Below the pieces are notes generated by a model. The model did not search any database. It saw only the letters and a program-made list of their open reading frames with translations, and was not told the DNA's origin. From positions 1-34,724 of the forward strand of contig JAGWNU010000017.1 of the NCBI GenBank assembly GCA_028871175.1: DNA of 34,724 nucleotides. The letters are read 5' to 3'. Position numbers and translations under genes: made by a program. The stretch comes from Burkholderiaceae bacterium (GTDB taxonomy: Bacteria; Pseudomonadota; Gammaproteobacteria; Burkholderiales; Burkholderiaceae). The first letter of the stretch is position 1. Each line of letters opens with the position of its first letter. Below are positions 25,440-34,458 of the stretch, piece by piece.

Positions 25440-27182
25440 ATGAACACCGTTGCCGACAGCACCATCCTGACCGACCGTATCTGGCTGAAGTCCTACCCCG
25501 GGGGCGTACCTGCCGAGATCGATCCCGACCGCTATCCCTCGCTGGCCGAGGTATTCCGCGAATCGGTGGAAAAGTACCGCACGCGCACCGCCTATGTGAG
25601 CGTCGGTACGGAAATGACCTACGACGAATGCGAGCGCCAGGCGAAGCACTTCGCTGCGTGGCTGCAATCGCGCGGCGTGAAGAAAGGCGATCGCGTGGCG
25701 ATCATGCTGCCCAACTGCCTGCAGTATCCGGTCTGCCTGTTCGGCACGCTGCTGGCTGGCGCCATCGTCGTCAACGTGAACCCGCTGTACACCGTGCCAG
25801 AGCTTGCGCATCAACTGCGCGATTCCGGCGCACAGACGATCGTCGTGCTGGAGAACTTCGCGCGCACGCTGGAGCGCGCACTGCCGGGCACGCAAGTTCG
25901 CAACATCGTCATCACCGGCATTGGTGACCTGATGGGCAGCGGGCTCAACTTGAAGGGCCGCGCACTGAACTTCGTGATGCGCCATGTCCAGAAGCAGGTG
26001 CCGCCCTACAAGCTGCCGGCGCCGGTGCAACTGCGCGACGCGCTGGCCATCGGCCGCTCGCGCGCGCTGCAGGCGGTGCAACTGACGCCGGAAGACATCG
26101 CCTTCCTGCAATACACCGGCGGCACCACGGGCGTGGCCAAGGGCGCGATGCTCACCCACCGCAACATCGTCGCGAACCTGCTGCAGGCGGAAGAGTGGTC
26201 CAAGAGCATGCTGACCGGCGATGTGGAAACAAATGTCACGCTGCTGCCGCTGTATCACATCTTTTCGCTCACGGTGAACCTGCTGATGTTCATGACGCAG
26301 GGCGGGCGCAACATCCTGATCGCCAATCCACGCGACACCAAGCGTGTGCTGTTCATTCTGCGCAAGGAACGGTTCTCTGGCATCGCGGGGGTGAACACGC
26401 TGTTCAATGCGCTGCTGGAAGATCCGGACTTCGCCAAGCGCGACTTCTCGGCCATGAAGATCACCATTGGCGGCGGCATGGCCGTGCAGCGGGCGATTGC
26501 GGAACGCTGGAAGAAGGTCACCGGCCACACCATCGTTGAAGGCTACGGATTGACCGAATGCTCGCCCGTCGTGTCGATGAACCCGCCGCACGTCACTGAG
26601 TTCAGCGGCACGATCGGCCTGCCGGCGCCGTCCACCGAAGTCCGCTTCAAGCGCGATGACGGCACAATCGCGGCGCTGGGGGAGCCGGGCGAGCTGCAGG
26701 TCCGCGGCCCCCAGGTGATGCGCGGCTACTGGCAGCGCCCCGAAGAAACCGCCAAGGCCATCGATGGCGACGGCTGGTTTTCCACCGGCGACATCGGCGT
26801 GATGGACGCCAGCGGCTACATCCGCCTGATCGACCGCAAGAAGGACATGATCCTGGTCTCGGGCTTCAATGTGTATCCGAACGAGATCGAAGACGTAGTC
26901 GCGCTGCATCCGGAGGTGCTGGAGGTCGCGGCCATTGGCGTGCCGGACCCGGTGGCCGGCGAGCGCGTGAAGATCATCGTCGTGCCACGCACCGGCGCCC
27001 TCACCGAGCCCGCGCTGCTTGAGCACTGCCGCGCGCACCTGACGGGCTATAAGATGCCGCGCATTGTCGAGTTCCGCCACGAAGAGCTGCCCAAGTCGAC
27101 CGTCGGCAAGATCCTGCGCCGCGAGCTGCGTGATGCCGACCCGGACATCAGGCGCGCCCGCGCGGCACAGGAGCAGCCATAA
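25440..27182 (+). CDS. fadD: Long-chain fatty acid-CoA ligase
   Basis: A 580-residue member of the adenylate-forming family. The P-loop YTGGTTGVAKGAMLTH begins at Tyr225, GYGLTECSPVV is the A5 motif, GWFSTGDIG carries Asp451, KKDMILVSGFNVYPNEIE is the hinge and fatty-acyl-CoA synthetase motif, and LPKSTVGKILRREL ends with catalytic Lys557. It activates fatty acids with ATP and CoA at the inner membrane, feeding the preceding fadE-led genes. The frame is open 29 codons upstream, but GGAG stands just before the ATG at 25440, where the family begins. The DUF1571 gene follows after 22 bases. Confidence 0.93.
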   Translation: MNTVADSTILTDRIWLKSYPGGVPAEIDPDRYPSLAEVFRESVEKYRTRTAYVSVGTEMTYDECERQAKHFAAWLQSRGVKKGDRVAIMLPNCLQYPVCLFGTLLAGAIVVNVNPLYTVPELAHQLRDSGAQTIVVLENFARTLERALPGTQVRNIVITGIGDLMGSGLNLKGRALNFVMRHVQKQVPPYKLPAPVQLRDALAIGRSRALQAVQLTPEDIAFLQYTGGTTGVAKGAMLTHRNIVANLLQAEEWSKSMLTGDVETNVTLLPLYHIFSLTVNLLMFMTQGGRNILIANPRDTKRVLFILRKERFSGIAGVNTLFNALLEDPDFAKRDFSAMKITIGGGMAVQRAIAERWKKVTGHTIVEGYGLTECSPVVSMNPPHVTEFSGTIGLPAPSTEVRFKRDDGTIAALGEPGELQVRGPQVMRGYWQRPEETAKAIDGDGWFSTGDIGVMDASGYIRLIDRKKDMILVSGFNVYPNEIEDVVALHPEVLEVAAIGVPDPVAGERVKIIVVPRTGALTEPALLEHCRAHLTGYKMPRIVEFRHEELPKSTVGKILRRELRDADPDIRRARAAQEQP

Positions 27183-27204
27183 CCCCACGGATCCGGAGAC
27201 CCGC

Positions 27205-28107
27205 ATGTCATCGCGCACCCTCGCCCTGTTGACGGCGCTTGCCTGCAGCGCGGCCGGTTGGGCCCAGACGCCGCAAGCCCCGGCGCCTGCTGCCACTGCG
27301 GCGGCCGTGCCCGCCGCGCCGTCCGCTGCGGTGGCCGGCTTTTCCGCCATGGACATTGGCCGGCAGGCCGCGTGGCTTGGCAGCCAGACCCGCGCCAACG
27401 CCTTCGCCGACTGGTCTGATGACGACATCCTCGCGATGGCCCAGGCGATGAAGCCCGAAGCGCTCACGCGCTGGCTGCGCGCAGAGGCCAATCATCTGCC
27501 CGAGTACGAATACCGCATGCGCCGCCAGGAGCGCGTGAAAGACCAGTGGCAGAGCCAGCCTTCGCTCATGCTCGTGCGCTACCGCAACGCGCCGCGCCAG
27601 GTGTACGCGCGCTGGCTCAAGGGCGGCGCGCATGCTGGGCAAGAGATCATTTACGACGAAACCGTGCGCAAGAATGAGATGTACGGCCATCTCGGCGGCC
27701 TGTTCGGCTTTGCGGCCATCTGGAGCGCCCTCGACGGACCGCTCGCCAGATCGCAGTCGAACCACACGGCGCGTGAGCTCGGGCTGCAGTTCATCGTCGA
27801 TATGCTCGAGCGCGACGGACGCGCACACGTCGCCGCAGGCGGCACCGGCAAATTCAGCGAGGCCAGGATGGTGACCGAGGAGGGCGAGCGGATGCTGCGC
27901 CTGACCTGGGACGCTCCAAGCGGGCCGCCAACGTTCTACGCCAAACGCGTCCGCCTGTATTTCGACCTCAAGAATCCGTGGGTACGTGTCGAAGAATCAT
28001 GGGATGAATCGGGCAACCAGCTTGAGAAGATCACCATTGAGAGCGTGACGCGCAGAACGTGGAACGACCAGACCTTCAACCCCAGGAATCCCGAATACAA
28101 GTTTTGA
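27205..28107 (+). CDS. DUF1571 family periplasmic protein
   Basis: A 300-residue exported protein: residues 1-20 are a signal peptide (TLALLTALACSAAGWAQ), followed by an Ala/Pro-rich linker to about residue 40. The region YEYRMRRQERVKDQWQSQPS, VRYRNAPRQVYARWLKGG and GQEIIYDE follows the DUF1571 pattern. The fold resembles lipoprotein-carrier proteins of the LolA/LppX type, so lipid or lipoprotein handling in the periplasm is possible, but no function is established. CGGAGAC precedes the ATG. With a 22-base gap after fadD it is probably the last gene of that unit, hinting at a role in fatty-acid uptake or envelope lipid turnover. Confidence 0.8.
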   Translation: MSSRTLALLTALACSAAGWAQTPQAPAPAATAAAVPAAPSAAVAGFSAMDIGRQAAWLGSQTRANAFADWSDDDILAMAQAMKPEALTRWLRAEANHLPEYEYRMRRQERVKDQWQSQPSLMLVRYRNAPRQVYARWLKGGAHAGQEIIYDETVRKNEMYGHLGGLFGFAAIWSALDGPLARSQSNHTARELGLQFIVDMLERDGRAHVAAGGTGKFSEARMVTEEGERMLRLTWDAPSGPPTFYAKRVRLYFDLKNPWVRVEESWDESGNQLEKITIESVTRRTWNDQTFNPRNPEYKF

Positions 28108-28220
28108 AGTTCAGCCCGCAGACCGTTGCGCACCAAGGCTCCGCCATCCGGCGGACGGTATCAAACGCGACTAGGGGAAACCCTTGTTGCATGCGTACCA
28201 GCTAGAGGAAAGCTTCGATC

Positions 28221-28242
28221 AACGCAGTGAAATCGCTGCGTT
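28221..28242. promoter_or_regulatory. Inverted repeat upstream of ompW-like gene
   Basis: AACGCAG, eight bases, CTGCGTT form perfect seven-base arms 65 bases before the OmpW-family start codon. It could be an operator; the gap also has a short CCGCC-ATCC-GGCGG stem at about 28141-28154 without a T-run. Confidence 0.4.
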
Positions 28243-28306
28243 ATGCTGCGGAAACACAAATCGCCACACCTCGGCGAAATAACGATCCCACCCTGAGAGA
28301 CGCCAC

Positions 28307-29233
28307 ATGAACCGCTTTGCCCGCCGCTTTGCCGCAGCATTCGCCTGCGCTGCCGCCAGCACCCTTGCTGCCCCCCTGGCTCACGCCCAATCCACCGCAG
28401 AGGCCAACGTGGCCGCAAGCGCCAGCAGCGGCAGTGGCAGTAGCGCCAGCAGCAGCGGCGGCTTCAGCGGCTTCATGGACGATTACGTCTGGGGCCGCAA
28501 CGTCATGGCACTGGGCTGGTTCTACATCCGCCCGATGGATTCGGCCACGCCGCTGACCACCACCACCAGCGCGCTGGGCCTCGGCACCTACCAGTCGCCG
28601 GGCACTGACGTGAAGGTCAGTAACGCCAATACGCTGTCGCTGACGTTCACGCACTTCTTCAACGACAACATTGCCGGTACGTTCGTGGGTGGCGTGCCGC
28701 CCAAGTTCAACCTGTATGGCAGCGGCAATGTGATCGCGCCGGTGCCGGTTATCGGGCCGCTGACGCTGATCAACCTGGGGCTGCCGCAAAACAACCCGAT
28801 CGCCACCGTGCGTGAATGGAGCCCTGCGGTCGTTGCGCAGTACTACTTCGGCACCAAGGAGAGCAAGTTCCGCCCGTTCGTCGGCGCCGGTGTCAGCTAC
28901 AACTTCTTCACCAACCTGCGCCTGAATTCGAACTTCGTGAACGCGCTGCAAAACCTCGGGCAGGTGCTGCAGCTCGGCATGGGACAGGTGCCGACGGGCC
29001 CGGCCAAGGTAACGGCGGAAACGTCCAGCTCGTGGACGCCGGTCGCCAACGTGGGGGTGTCGTACGAGTTCGCCAAGAACTGGACTGCCATCGGCACGGT
29101 GTCGTACCTGCCGCTGAAGACAACCTCCACCATCACGATCCGCAGCCAGCAAGGCCAGGTGCTGGCGGTCAACAAGACCGACATCAAGGTCGACCCGATC
29201 GTGTTCGGGCTGGCTGTGGGTTACAAGTTCTAA
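28307..29233 (+). CDS. OmpW family outer membrane protein
   Basis: A 308-residue outer-membrane protein. The signal peptide is residues 1-27 (cleavage after AHA). A Ser/Gly/Ala-rich stretch (about 28-52) precedes the barrel. NTLSLTFTHFFNDNIAGTFVGGVPP, YYFGTKESKFRPFVGAGVSYNFF and the end VDPIVFGLAVGYKF are typical of OmpW, an eight-stranded barrel with a hydrophobic side exit used for small apolar compounds. It ends with Phe, as needed for the assembly machinery. Two loops are longer than in E. coli OmpW (212 residues). It is a single unit with its own terminator; next to fatty-acid genes it could help entry of hydrophobic substrates, but that is speculation. Confidence 0.88.
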   Translation: MNRFARRFAAAFACAAASTLAAPLAHAQSTAEANVAASASSGSGSSASSSGGFSGFMDDYVWGRNVMALGWFYIRPMDSATPLTTTTSALGLGTYQSPGTDVKVSNANTLSLTFTHFFNDNIAGTFVGGVPPKFNLYGSGNVIAPVPVIGPLTLINLGLPQNNPIATVREWSPAVVAQYYFGTKESKFRPFVGAGVSYNFFTNLRLNSNFVNALQNLGQVLQLGMGQVPTGPAKVTAETSSSWTPVANVGVSYEFAKNWTAIGTVSYLPLKTTSTITIRSQQGQVLAVNKTDIKVDPIVFGLAVGYKF

Positions 29234-29257
29234 GCCGCAGATCTGCGCCTTTGCGAG

Positions 29258-29282
29258 ACGCCACCTCCGGGTGGCGTTTTTC
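29258..29282 (+). terminator. Intrinsic terminator of ompW-like gene
   Basis: ACGCCAC and GTGGCGT pair over seven bases around a six-base loop, followed by five T, 25 bases after the stop codon. Confidence 0.9.
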
Positions 29283-29305
29283 ATTGGGGCGCGACCCGAT
29301 ATGAT
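29278..29305 (+). promoter_or_regulatory. Possible promoter of the FAD oxidoreductase gene
   Basis: TATGAT (29300-29305) matches the -10 consensus at five of six positions; TTTTCA (29278-29283), in the T-run of the terminator before it, is a four-of-six -35 at 16-base spacing. The start codon is 38 bases on. Confidence 0.4.
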
Positions 29306-29343
29306 GGCGGGGTTGTTCAGCCCAAACCTAGCCCACATTACCC

Positions 29344-30342
29344 ATGACCCAGCCTTCCATCGCCATCGTCGGAGCCGGTATTGCCGGTGTCGCCTGTGCC
29401 AACGCGCTTGCCGCAGAAGGCATTGCCTCAACCGTCTATGAGCGCGCGGGCGGCGTGGGCGGCCGGCTGGCGACCACCGTACTGCCGGAAGGTGCACCGG
29501 CATATGCGTTCGATCACGGGGCGCAGTCGTTCAATGTGCGCAGCGAGGCCTTTCGACGTGCCGTGGACGCGGCCGGCAGACAGGGGTCGGTCCTGCCCTG
29601 GCCCGCACGCTGGGGCCATCGCACAGCCGACGCGCTCGTTGCGGATCATCGTGAAGAAACCCGCTATGTCGGCCTGCCCGGCATGGGGGCGCTGGTGCGC
29701 AGCCTCGCTGCGCCGCTGGATGTGCGCTTCGGCCACGCCGTCACGCGCGTCGCCCACGAAGGCCGCCGCTGGACAATCGAGCGCAACGGCGGCAGCGTGG
29801 AACACGCCGACATCGTCGCCCTTGCCCTGCCGGCTCCGGAGCTGCCCGCGCTCTTCAATGGCACGGTGCCGGCCTCGTTGGCGCAGGCCATCGCGCCGGT
29901 GCGCTATGCCCCCTGCTGGTCGTTGATGATGGGTTTTGCGCAACCGCTGGACGTGCCGTACGACGGCATCCGCATCGACGACGACATGCTGGCCTGGGCC
30001 GCGCGCGACAACACCAAGCCCGGCCGGGTGATGGTCGATGAGTCGTGGGTGGTGCACGCTTCGCCGTCGTGGTCTGCCGCACACGCCAAGGACTCGCCCG
30101 AGCAGGCGCTGCACGCCCTGCACGCGCGCTTTGCCGAAGCGTTTCCTGGCACGCCCGACCCCGACGTCATGGCCGCGCAACTCTGGCCGTACGCGCTCGT
30201 GGAGCAATCGGCCGGCATGCCCTGCCACTGGGATGCCGCCGGCCACCTGGGTGCCTGCGGTGACTGGTGCGAAGGTCCGCGTGTGGAAGCCGCCTTCCTG
30301 AGCGGCGTGGCGCTGGCAGCGAAGATCGCTGAAGCGCTGTAG
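29344..30342 (+). CDS. Renalase-like FAD-dependent amine oxidoreductase
   Basis: A 332-residue flavoprotein. The N-terminal dinucleotide motif is IAIVGAGIAGVACANALA (Gly10, Gly12, Gly15), followed by YERAGGVGGRLATT, the GG motif of the amine oxidase superfamily. The C-terminal FAD segment is HLGACGDWCEGPRVEAAFLSG. Length and pattern match bacterial renalases, which oxidise off-pathway dihydro-isomers of NAD(P)H, but other small NAD(P)-binding amine oxidases look the same. It seems a single gene, with a likely promoter just before it; the next gene starts 90 bases on. Confidence 0.82.
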   Translation: MTQPSIAIVGAGIAGVACANALAAEGIASTVYERAGGVGGRLATTVLPEGAPAYAFDHGAQSFNVRSEAFRRAVDAAGRQGSVLPWPARWGHRTADALVADHREETRYVGLPGMGALVRSLAAPLDVRFGHAVTRVAHEGRRWTIERNGGSVEHADIVALALPAPELPALFNGTVPASLAQAIAPVRYAPCWSLMMGFAQPLDVPYDGIRIDDDMLAWAARDNTKPGRVMVDESWVVHASPSWSAAHAKDSPEQALHALHARFAEAFPGTPDPDVMAAQLWPYALVEQSAGMPCHWDAAGHLGACGDWCEGPRVEAAFLSGVALAAKIAEAL

Positions 30343-30432
30343 GAAACAGCTTCCCGGCGTTACAATGTCGGGTTGTCTCGTGTTTCGTGTGCCGGGTCGC
30401 TCACCCGGCGGTGGCTTTCCATTCACGACGCC

Positions 30433-30834
30433 ATGCGCACCCGACGCCAAGTCCTTGCCCTCGCCTTCGCTGCCGTTGCTGCGGCATCGGCGCCGTTGCT
30501 GTCTCATGCGCAAGTACTGCGCAACATTCCGGCGACGGCCCCTGCGGCCCAATTGACCGTTGATTCGGTCAATACCGGCACGTTGAGCACCGGCAGCACC
30601 GGACTGGTCAGCTTCCTGCTGCTCGGCTTCGGAACGACCAAGGCCGAAATCCGCTTCGCTCCGGGTGTGCGAATCCTGTCGCTGGAGGGGCGCCTGCTGC
30701 CAACCTCGAGCGTGGTCGGCCAGACGTTCAAGGTGCGCTACCAGCTCGACCTGTATCAGCAATTGCTGACCGCCTGGGTTGTCAGCGATGACGACTACAA
30801 GGCCGCGGTGGCCGCACAGGCGCAGTCTCGGTAG
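30433..30834 (+). CDS. Small exported protein of unknown function
   Basis: A 133-residue protein with an N-terminal signal: [20 protein letters not shown] and cleavage after SHA (about residue 26). The TRRQVLA start resembles a twin-arginine signal, though it would also work through Sec. The mature part ([19 protein letters not shown] onwards) is beta-rich with no Cys and no recognised domain. A TACAAT -10-like hexamer is at 30361-30366. I choose the ATG at 30433 because the signal peptide begins there; the open frame reaches further back. It ends 61 bases before miaB. Function not recognised. Confidence 0.65.
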   Translation: MRTRRQVLALAFAAVAAASAPLLSHAQVLRNIPATAPAAQLTVDSVNTGTLSTGSTGLVSFLLLGFGTTKAEIRFAPGVRILSLEGRLLPTSSVVGQTFKVRYQLDLYQQLLTAWVVSDDDYKAAVAAQAQSR

Positions 30835-30895
30835 CTGGCATCGTCATAACGCCCCACGAAATACGTGCCCCCAGGTCAACCACTGTGAACGGCAC

Positions 30896-32266
30896 ATGAA
30901 AAAAGTCTTCATCAAAACCTACGGCTGCCAGATGAACGAGTACGACTCGGACAAGATGTCCGACGTGCTCAACGCGGCTGAAGGCCTCGTCCCCACCGAC
31001 ACGCCCGAAGATGCGGACGTGATCCTCTTCAACACCTGTTCCGTGCGCGAGAAAGCGCAGGAGAAGGTGTTTTCCGAACTCGGCCGCGTGAAGGCGCTGA
31101 AGGCGCTCAAGCCTGACCTCGTGGTCGGCGTGGGCGGCTGCGTGGCGAGCCAGGAAGGCGCGTCCATCGTGGCGCGCGCACCTTACGTCGACGTGGTGTT
31201 CGGCCCGCAGACGCTGCACCGCCTGCCCGACCTGATCGCCGCGCGCCGCCGCACGGGGCGATCGCAGGTCGACGTGTCCTTCCCCGAGATCGAGAAGTTC
31301 GACCACCTGCCGCCGGCACGCGTGGACGGCACGACCGCGTTCGTGTCGATCATGGAAGGCTGCTCGAAGTACTGCAGCTACTGCGTGGTGCCGTACACGC
31401 GCGGTGAAGAAGTGTCGCGCCCGTTTGACGATGTGCTGGCCGAAGTGGCTGGCCTGGCCGAACAGGGCGTGCGAGAAGTCACGCTGCTGGGCCAGAACGT
31501 CAATGCGTACATCGGCAAGATGGGCGATACCAGCGAACGTGCAGACTTCGCGCTGCTGCTCGAATACGTGGCCGAGATTCCCGGCATCGAGCGCATCCGC
31601 TACACGACCAGTCACCCGAAGGAATTCACCTCGCGGCTGATCGATGCCTACGCCACCAATCGCAAGCTGGTCGATCACCTCCACCTGCCTGTGCAGCATG
31701 GCTCCGACCGCATCCTGATGGCGATGAAGCGCGGCTACACGGTGCTCGAATACAAGAGCATCATCCGCAAGCTGCGCGCGATCCGTCCGAACATCTCGGT
31801 CGCCACCGACTTCATCGTCGGCTTTCCGGGCGAAACCGATGCGGACTTCGCCAAGACGATGGACCTGATCCACGAGATCGGCTACGACAACTCGTTCAGC
31901 TTCATCTACAGCCCGCGCCCCGGCACGCCGGCGGCCAACCTGCAGGATGACACACCGCACGCGGTCAAGCTCGAACGCCTGAAACTGTTGCAGTCGACCA
32001 TCGATGCCAACATGGTGCGCATCAGCGAGAGCATGGTCGGCAGCGTGCAGCGCATCCTGGTCGAAGGCCCGTCACGCAAGGATCCGACCGAGCTGCACGG
32101 ACGGACCGAGAACAACCGCGTGGTCAATTTCGCCCTGCCTGACCTGCCGCAGGCGCGCCGCGATCAGCTCGTCGGCCAGATGCTGGACGTGCGCATCGTG
32201 CACGCGTATCCGCACTCGCTGCGGGGCGAGGTGACGGAACAGCGTGCAGCCAGCGCAACTCACTGA
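30896..32266 (+). CDS. miaB: tRNA-2-methylthio-N6-dimethylallyladenosine synthase MiaB
   Basis: A 456-residue radical-SAM methylthiotransferase. The N-terminal cluster ligands are Cys11 (YGCQMN), Cys48 (NTCSVRE) and Cys82 (GGCVAS); the radical-SAM motif C156-xxx-C160-xx-C163 lies in [22 protein letters not shown] domain closes the protein. MiaB adds a methylthio group to i6A37 of tRNAs reading UNN codons. [14 protein letters not shown] is the usual beginning, so I start at 30896. ybeZ follows after 21 bases and then ybeY, the widely conserved RNA-maturation operon. Confidence 0.97.
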   Translation: MKKVFIKTYGCQMNEYDSDKMSDVLNAAEGLVPTDTPEDADVILFNTCSVREKAQEKVFSELGRVKALKALKPDLVVGVGGCVASQEGASIVARAPYVDVVFGPQTLHRLPDLIAARRRTGRSQVDVSFPEIEKFDHLPPARVDGTTAFVSIMEGCSKYCSYCVVPYTRGEEVSRPFDDVLAEVAGLAEQGVREVTLLGQNVNAYIGKMGDTSERADFALLLEYVAEIPGIERIRYTTSHPKEFTSRLIDAYATNRKLVDHLHLPVQHGSDRILMAMKRGYTVLEYKSIIRKLRAIRPNISVATDFIVGFPGETDADFAKTMDLIHEIGYDNSFSFIYSPRPGTPAANLQDDTPHAVKLERLKLLQSTIDANMVRISESMVGSVQRILVEGPSRKDPTELHGRTENNRVVNFALPDLPQARRDQLVGQMLDVRIVHAYPHSLRGEVTEQRAASATH

Positions 32267-32287
32267 TCATCAACCCATCCCGATTTG

Positions 32288-33280
32288 ATGAAACCGACCA
32301 TCGCTGAATTCACGGCGCCCAAGAACGACAACACGCGCCTGCAGAACCTGTGCGGGCCGCTGGACGAGAACCTGCGGCAAATCGAGCAGGCACTGGACGT
32401 CACCATCAACCGGCGCGGCAGCAAGTTCACCGTGCGGGGTGCCAACGCGCAGGGCGCAGCCAACGCATTGGAGACGTTCTATAACTCCGCGCGCGAGCCG
32501 CTGTCGGTGGACGACATCCAGCTCGGCCTGGTCGAGACCCGCCAGGTGGCTGCGCACGGCGCCTATCTGCCGGAATCGAGCGCCGACGAGCCGGACGGCA
32601 ATGATCTGTCGCCAGTGCTGCACACGCGGCGCACCGACCTGCACGGCCGCACGCCGACGCAGCGCGAGTACCTGCGCAACATCCTGTCGCACGACCTGTC
32701 GTTCGGCATCGGCCCGGCCGGCACGGGCAAGACGTATCTGGCTGTGGCTTGCGCCGTGGATGCGCTGGAGCGCGACGCCATCAAGCGCATCGTGCTGACG
32801 CGTCCGGCCGTGGAAGCCGGCGAGCGCCTGGGCTTCCTGCCGGGCGACCTTGCACAGAAGGTGGACCCGTACCTGCGCCCGCTGTACGACGCGCTGTACG
32901 ACCTGCTCGGCTTCGACAAGACGCAGAAGATGTTCGAGCGCCAGATGATCGAGATCGCGCCGCTGGCCTACATGCGCGGGCGTACGCTCAATCACGCGTT
33001 CATCATCCTGGACGAAGCCCAGAACACCACGCCGGAACAGATGAAGATGTTCCTCACGCGGATCGGCTTCGGCTCCAAGGCGGTGATCACCGGCGACACC
33101 ACGCAGATCGACCTGCCGCGCGGCCAGAAGAGCGGCCTGATCGAAGCGCAGCACGTGCTGCGTGACGTGCGCGGCGTGGCGATGACGCGCTTTACCAGCG
33201 TCGACGTGGTGCGTCACCCGCTGGTGGCCCGCATCGTCGAGGCCTATGACGAATTCCATGCCCAGCATAAAGATGCATAA
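32288..33280 (+). CDS. ybeZ: PhoH-like ATPase YbeZ
   Basis: A 330-residue PhoH-family ATPase. Walker A is G142-PAGTGK-T149 and Walker B is ILDEAQN with Asp242 and Glu243; a small KH-like region (about 25-70, [12 protein letters not shown]) lies before the ATPase domain. YbeZ works with the endoribonuclease YbeY in rRNA maturation and is its usual genetic partner. A TTG codon directly precedes the ATG at 32288; I take the ATG. ybeY starts 12 bases after this gene ends, so the two are coupled. Confidence 0.95.
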   Translation: MKPTIAEFTAPKNDNTRLQNLCGPLDENLRQIEQALDVTINRRGSKFTVRGANAQGAANALETFYNSAREPLSVDDIQLGLVETRQVAAHGAYLPESSADEPDGNDLSPVLHTRRTDLHGRTPTQREYLRNILSHDLSFGIGPAGTGKTYLAVACAVDALERDAIKRIVLTRPAVEAGERLGFLPGDLAQKVDPYLRPLYDALYDLLGFDKTQKMFERQMIEIAPLAYMRGRTLNHAFIILDEAQNTTPEQMKMFLTRIGFGSKAVITGDTTQIDLPRGQKSGLIEAQHVLRDVRGVAMTRFTSVDVVRHPLVARIVEAYDEFHAQHKDA

Positions 33281-33292
33281 GGACGCCTGAAC

Positions 33293-34099
33293 GTGGCTAA
33301 AGCAAAGACCGATACCAAAGCAAAAACCAAGAAGACCCAACCCGCAGTCGCAGCGTCGTTCGGCCCGCGCGTCGACGTGTTCGACGCCCAGGGCAAACCC
33401 AAGACGGTCGATGCCAGCGCGCTGCGCATCGCCTTTGCCGACGGCCGCAGCCTGATCATCAGCGTGCCCGACACTGCCGATGGCGCCATCACCCTCGTCG
33501 CCGAGCATTCGGATACCAACACGAACGCCATGCTGTCATTGCGCCCCGAGCACCACGACAGCGTCACGCTTCGCGTTGAGGCGGAACCCGTACAAACCGA
33601 GCGAACAGAAGACCTCGACGACACGTTCGACGACGCTCAAATGCTCACCCTCGACCTGACCGTCCAGTACGGCGACGAACTCAAGGCCGCCGCACGCAGG
33701 GCGCTGCCCAAGAAGCAGGACATCGAGGCGTGGATCGCGCCCGCACTGTTTGCCGATGCGCAGCTCAACGTGCGCTTCGTCGGCGAGGAGGAAGGGCGCA
33801 CACTCAACCGCACATACCGCGGCAAGGATTACGCCACCAACGTGCTGACATTCTCGTACGCCGAGAACGAGGATGATCCGGTCTCTGCCGATATCGTGCT
33901 GTGCTGCTCCGTGGTCGAGAAGGAAGCCAAGGAGCAGGGCAAGCCGCTGCAGGCGCATTACGCGCACCTGATCGTTCACGGTGCGCTGCACGCCCAGGGC
34001 TATGACCACGAAGACGCCGCGGATGCGGCAGAGATGGAAGGCATCGAAACCCAGATCCTCGGCGAGCTCGGCTTTGCCGACCCCTACGCGAGCCGCTGA
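33293..34099 (+). CDS. ybeY: Endoribonuclease YbeY with N-terminal extension
   Basis: A 268-residue protein whose C-terminal 150 residues are Ybe[20 protein letters not shown] and the zinc site H229-GAL-H233-AQGYD-H239. YbeY is a metal-dependent RNase for 16S rRNA 3'-end processing and ribosome quality control. In E. coli the whole protein is about 155 residues; here the core begins only at Met117 ([11 protein letters not shown]). The first 116 residues are a Lys/Ala/Thr-rich start followed by a small beta-rich segment ([18 protein letters not shown]). The start is GTG with GGACG before it, in the normal place after ybeZ, so the extension looks translated; an internal start at Met117 cannot be excluded. 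Confidence 0.92.
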   Translation: MAKAKTDTKAKTKKTQPAVAASFGPRVDVFDAQGKPKTVDASALRIAFADGRSLIISVPDTADGAITLVAEHSDTNTNAMLSLRPEHHDSVTLRVEAEPVQTERTEDLDDTFDDAQMLTLDLTVQYGDELKAAARRALPKKQDIEAWIAPALFADAQLNVRFVGEEEGRTLNRTYRGKDYATNVLTFSYAENEDDPVSADIVLCCSVVEKEAKEQGKPLQAHYAHLIVHGALHAQGYDHEDAADAAEMEGIETQILGELGFADPYASR

Positions 34100-34116
34100 C
34101 GCGCGTCCCGCACCGC

Positions 34117-34269
34117 TTACAGACGCCGGCCTCGTGCCGGCGTTTTGTTTTTCCCGCCTCGATGTTTCAGTGCTGAATCAAGCTGTTCCAGCACAGATCC
34201 AGTTCCGACAACGGTTTGCGGCATTTCCTCCGCCATTCGGCGCAGGCCTTCGCCAGTCGAATCGCTCAT
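34117..34269 (-). CDS. Tentative 50-residue ORF
   Basis: From an ATG at 34269 with GAGGGGG three bases before it, the frame gives a 50-residue acidic-then-basic peptide (MSDSTGEGLRRMAEEMPQTV at the start, KHRGGKNKTPARGRRL at the end). Its last codons overlap the ybeY terminator on the other strand. The first half could form an amphipathic helix. I recognise no family; it may be chance. Confidence 0.25.
   Translation of the reverse strand: MSDSTGEGLRRMAEEMPQTVVGTGSVLEQLDSALKHRGGKNKTPARGRRL
34123..34152 (+). terminator. Intrinsic terminator of the miaB-ybeZ-ybeY operon
   Basis: ACGCCGGC and GCCGGCGT are perfect eight-base arms around a five-base loop, followed by TTTTGTTTTT, 24 bases after the ybeY stop codon. 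Confidence 0.92.
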
Positions 34270-34458
34270 CAGCCCCCTCGTCAGCCGTCCGCCATCCGAC
34301 ACCCTCGCCGCTGTCCATACGGCGCATAGGTTTTGCAGTAGCGATTTCTATCCTCGACGCATCCGCCGCCATTCGAGCGCGCATCGTGAATATCGGCGCG
34401 AACGTGCGCCACGGGCCAACCCGCGCACAGACGGGCGCGGCCCCGCGGGGAGGTCATC
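34153..34458. other. Intergenic stretch after ybeY
   Basis: Apart from the tentative minus-strand ORF I see nothing convincing. It should hold the promoter of the exported protein that begins at 34459. Confidence 0.4.

Noticed and set aside
25047-27491. Minus-strand open frame of 814 codons opposite the thiolase and fadD genes
   Set aside because: Shadow of two well-supported genes; no domain and typical antisense composition.
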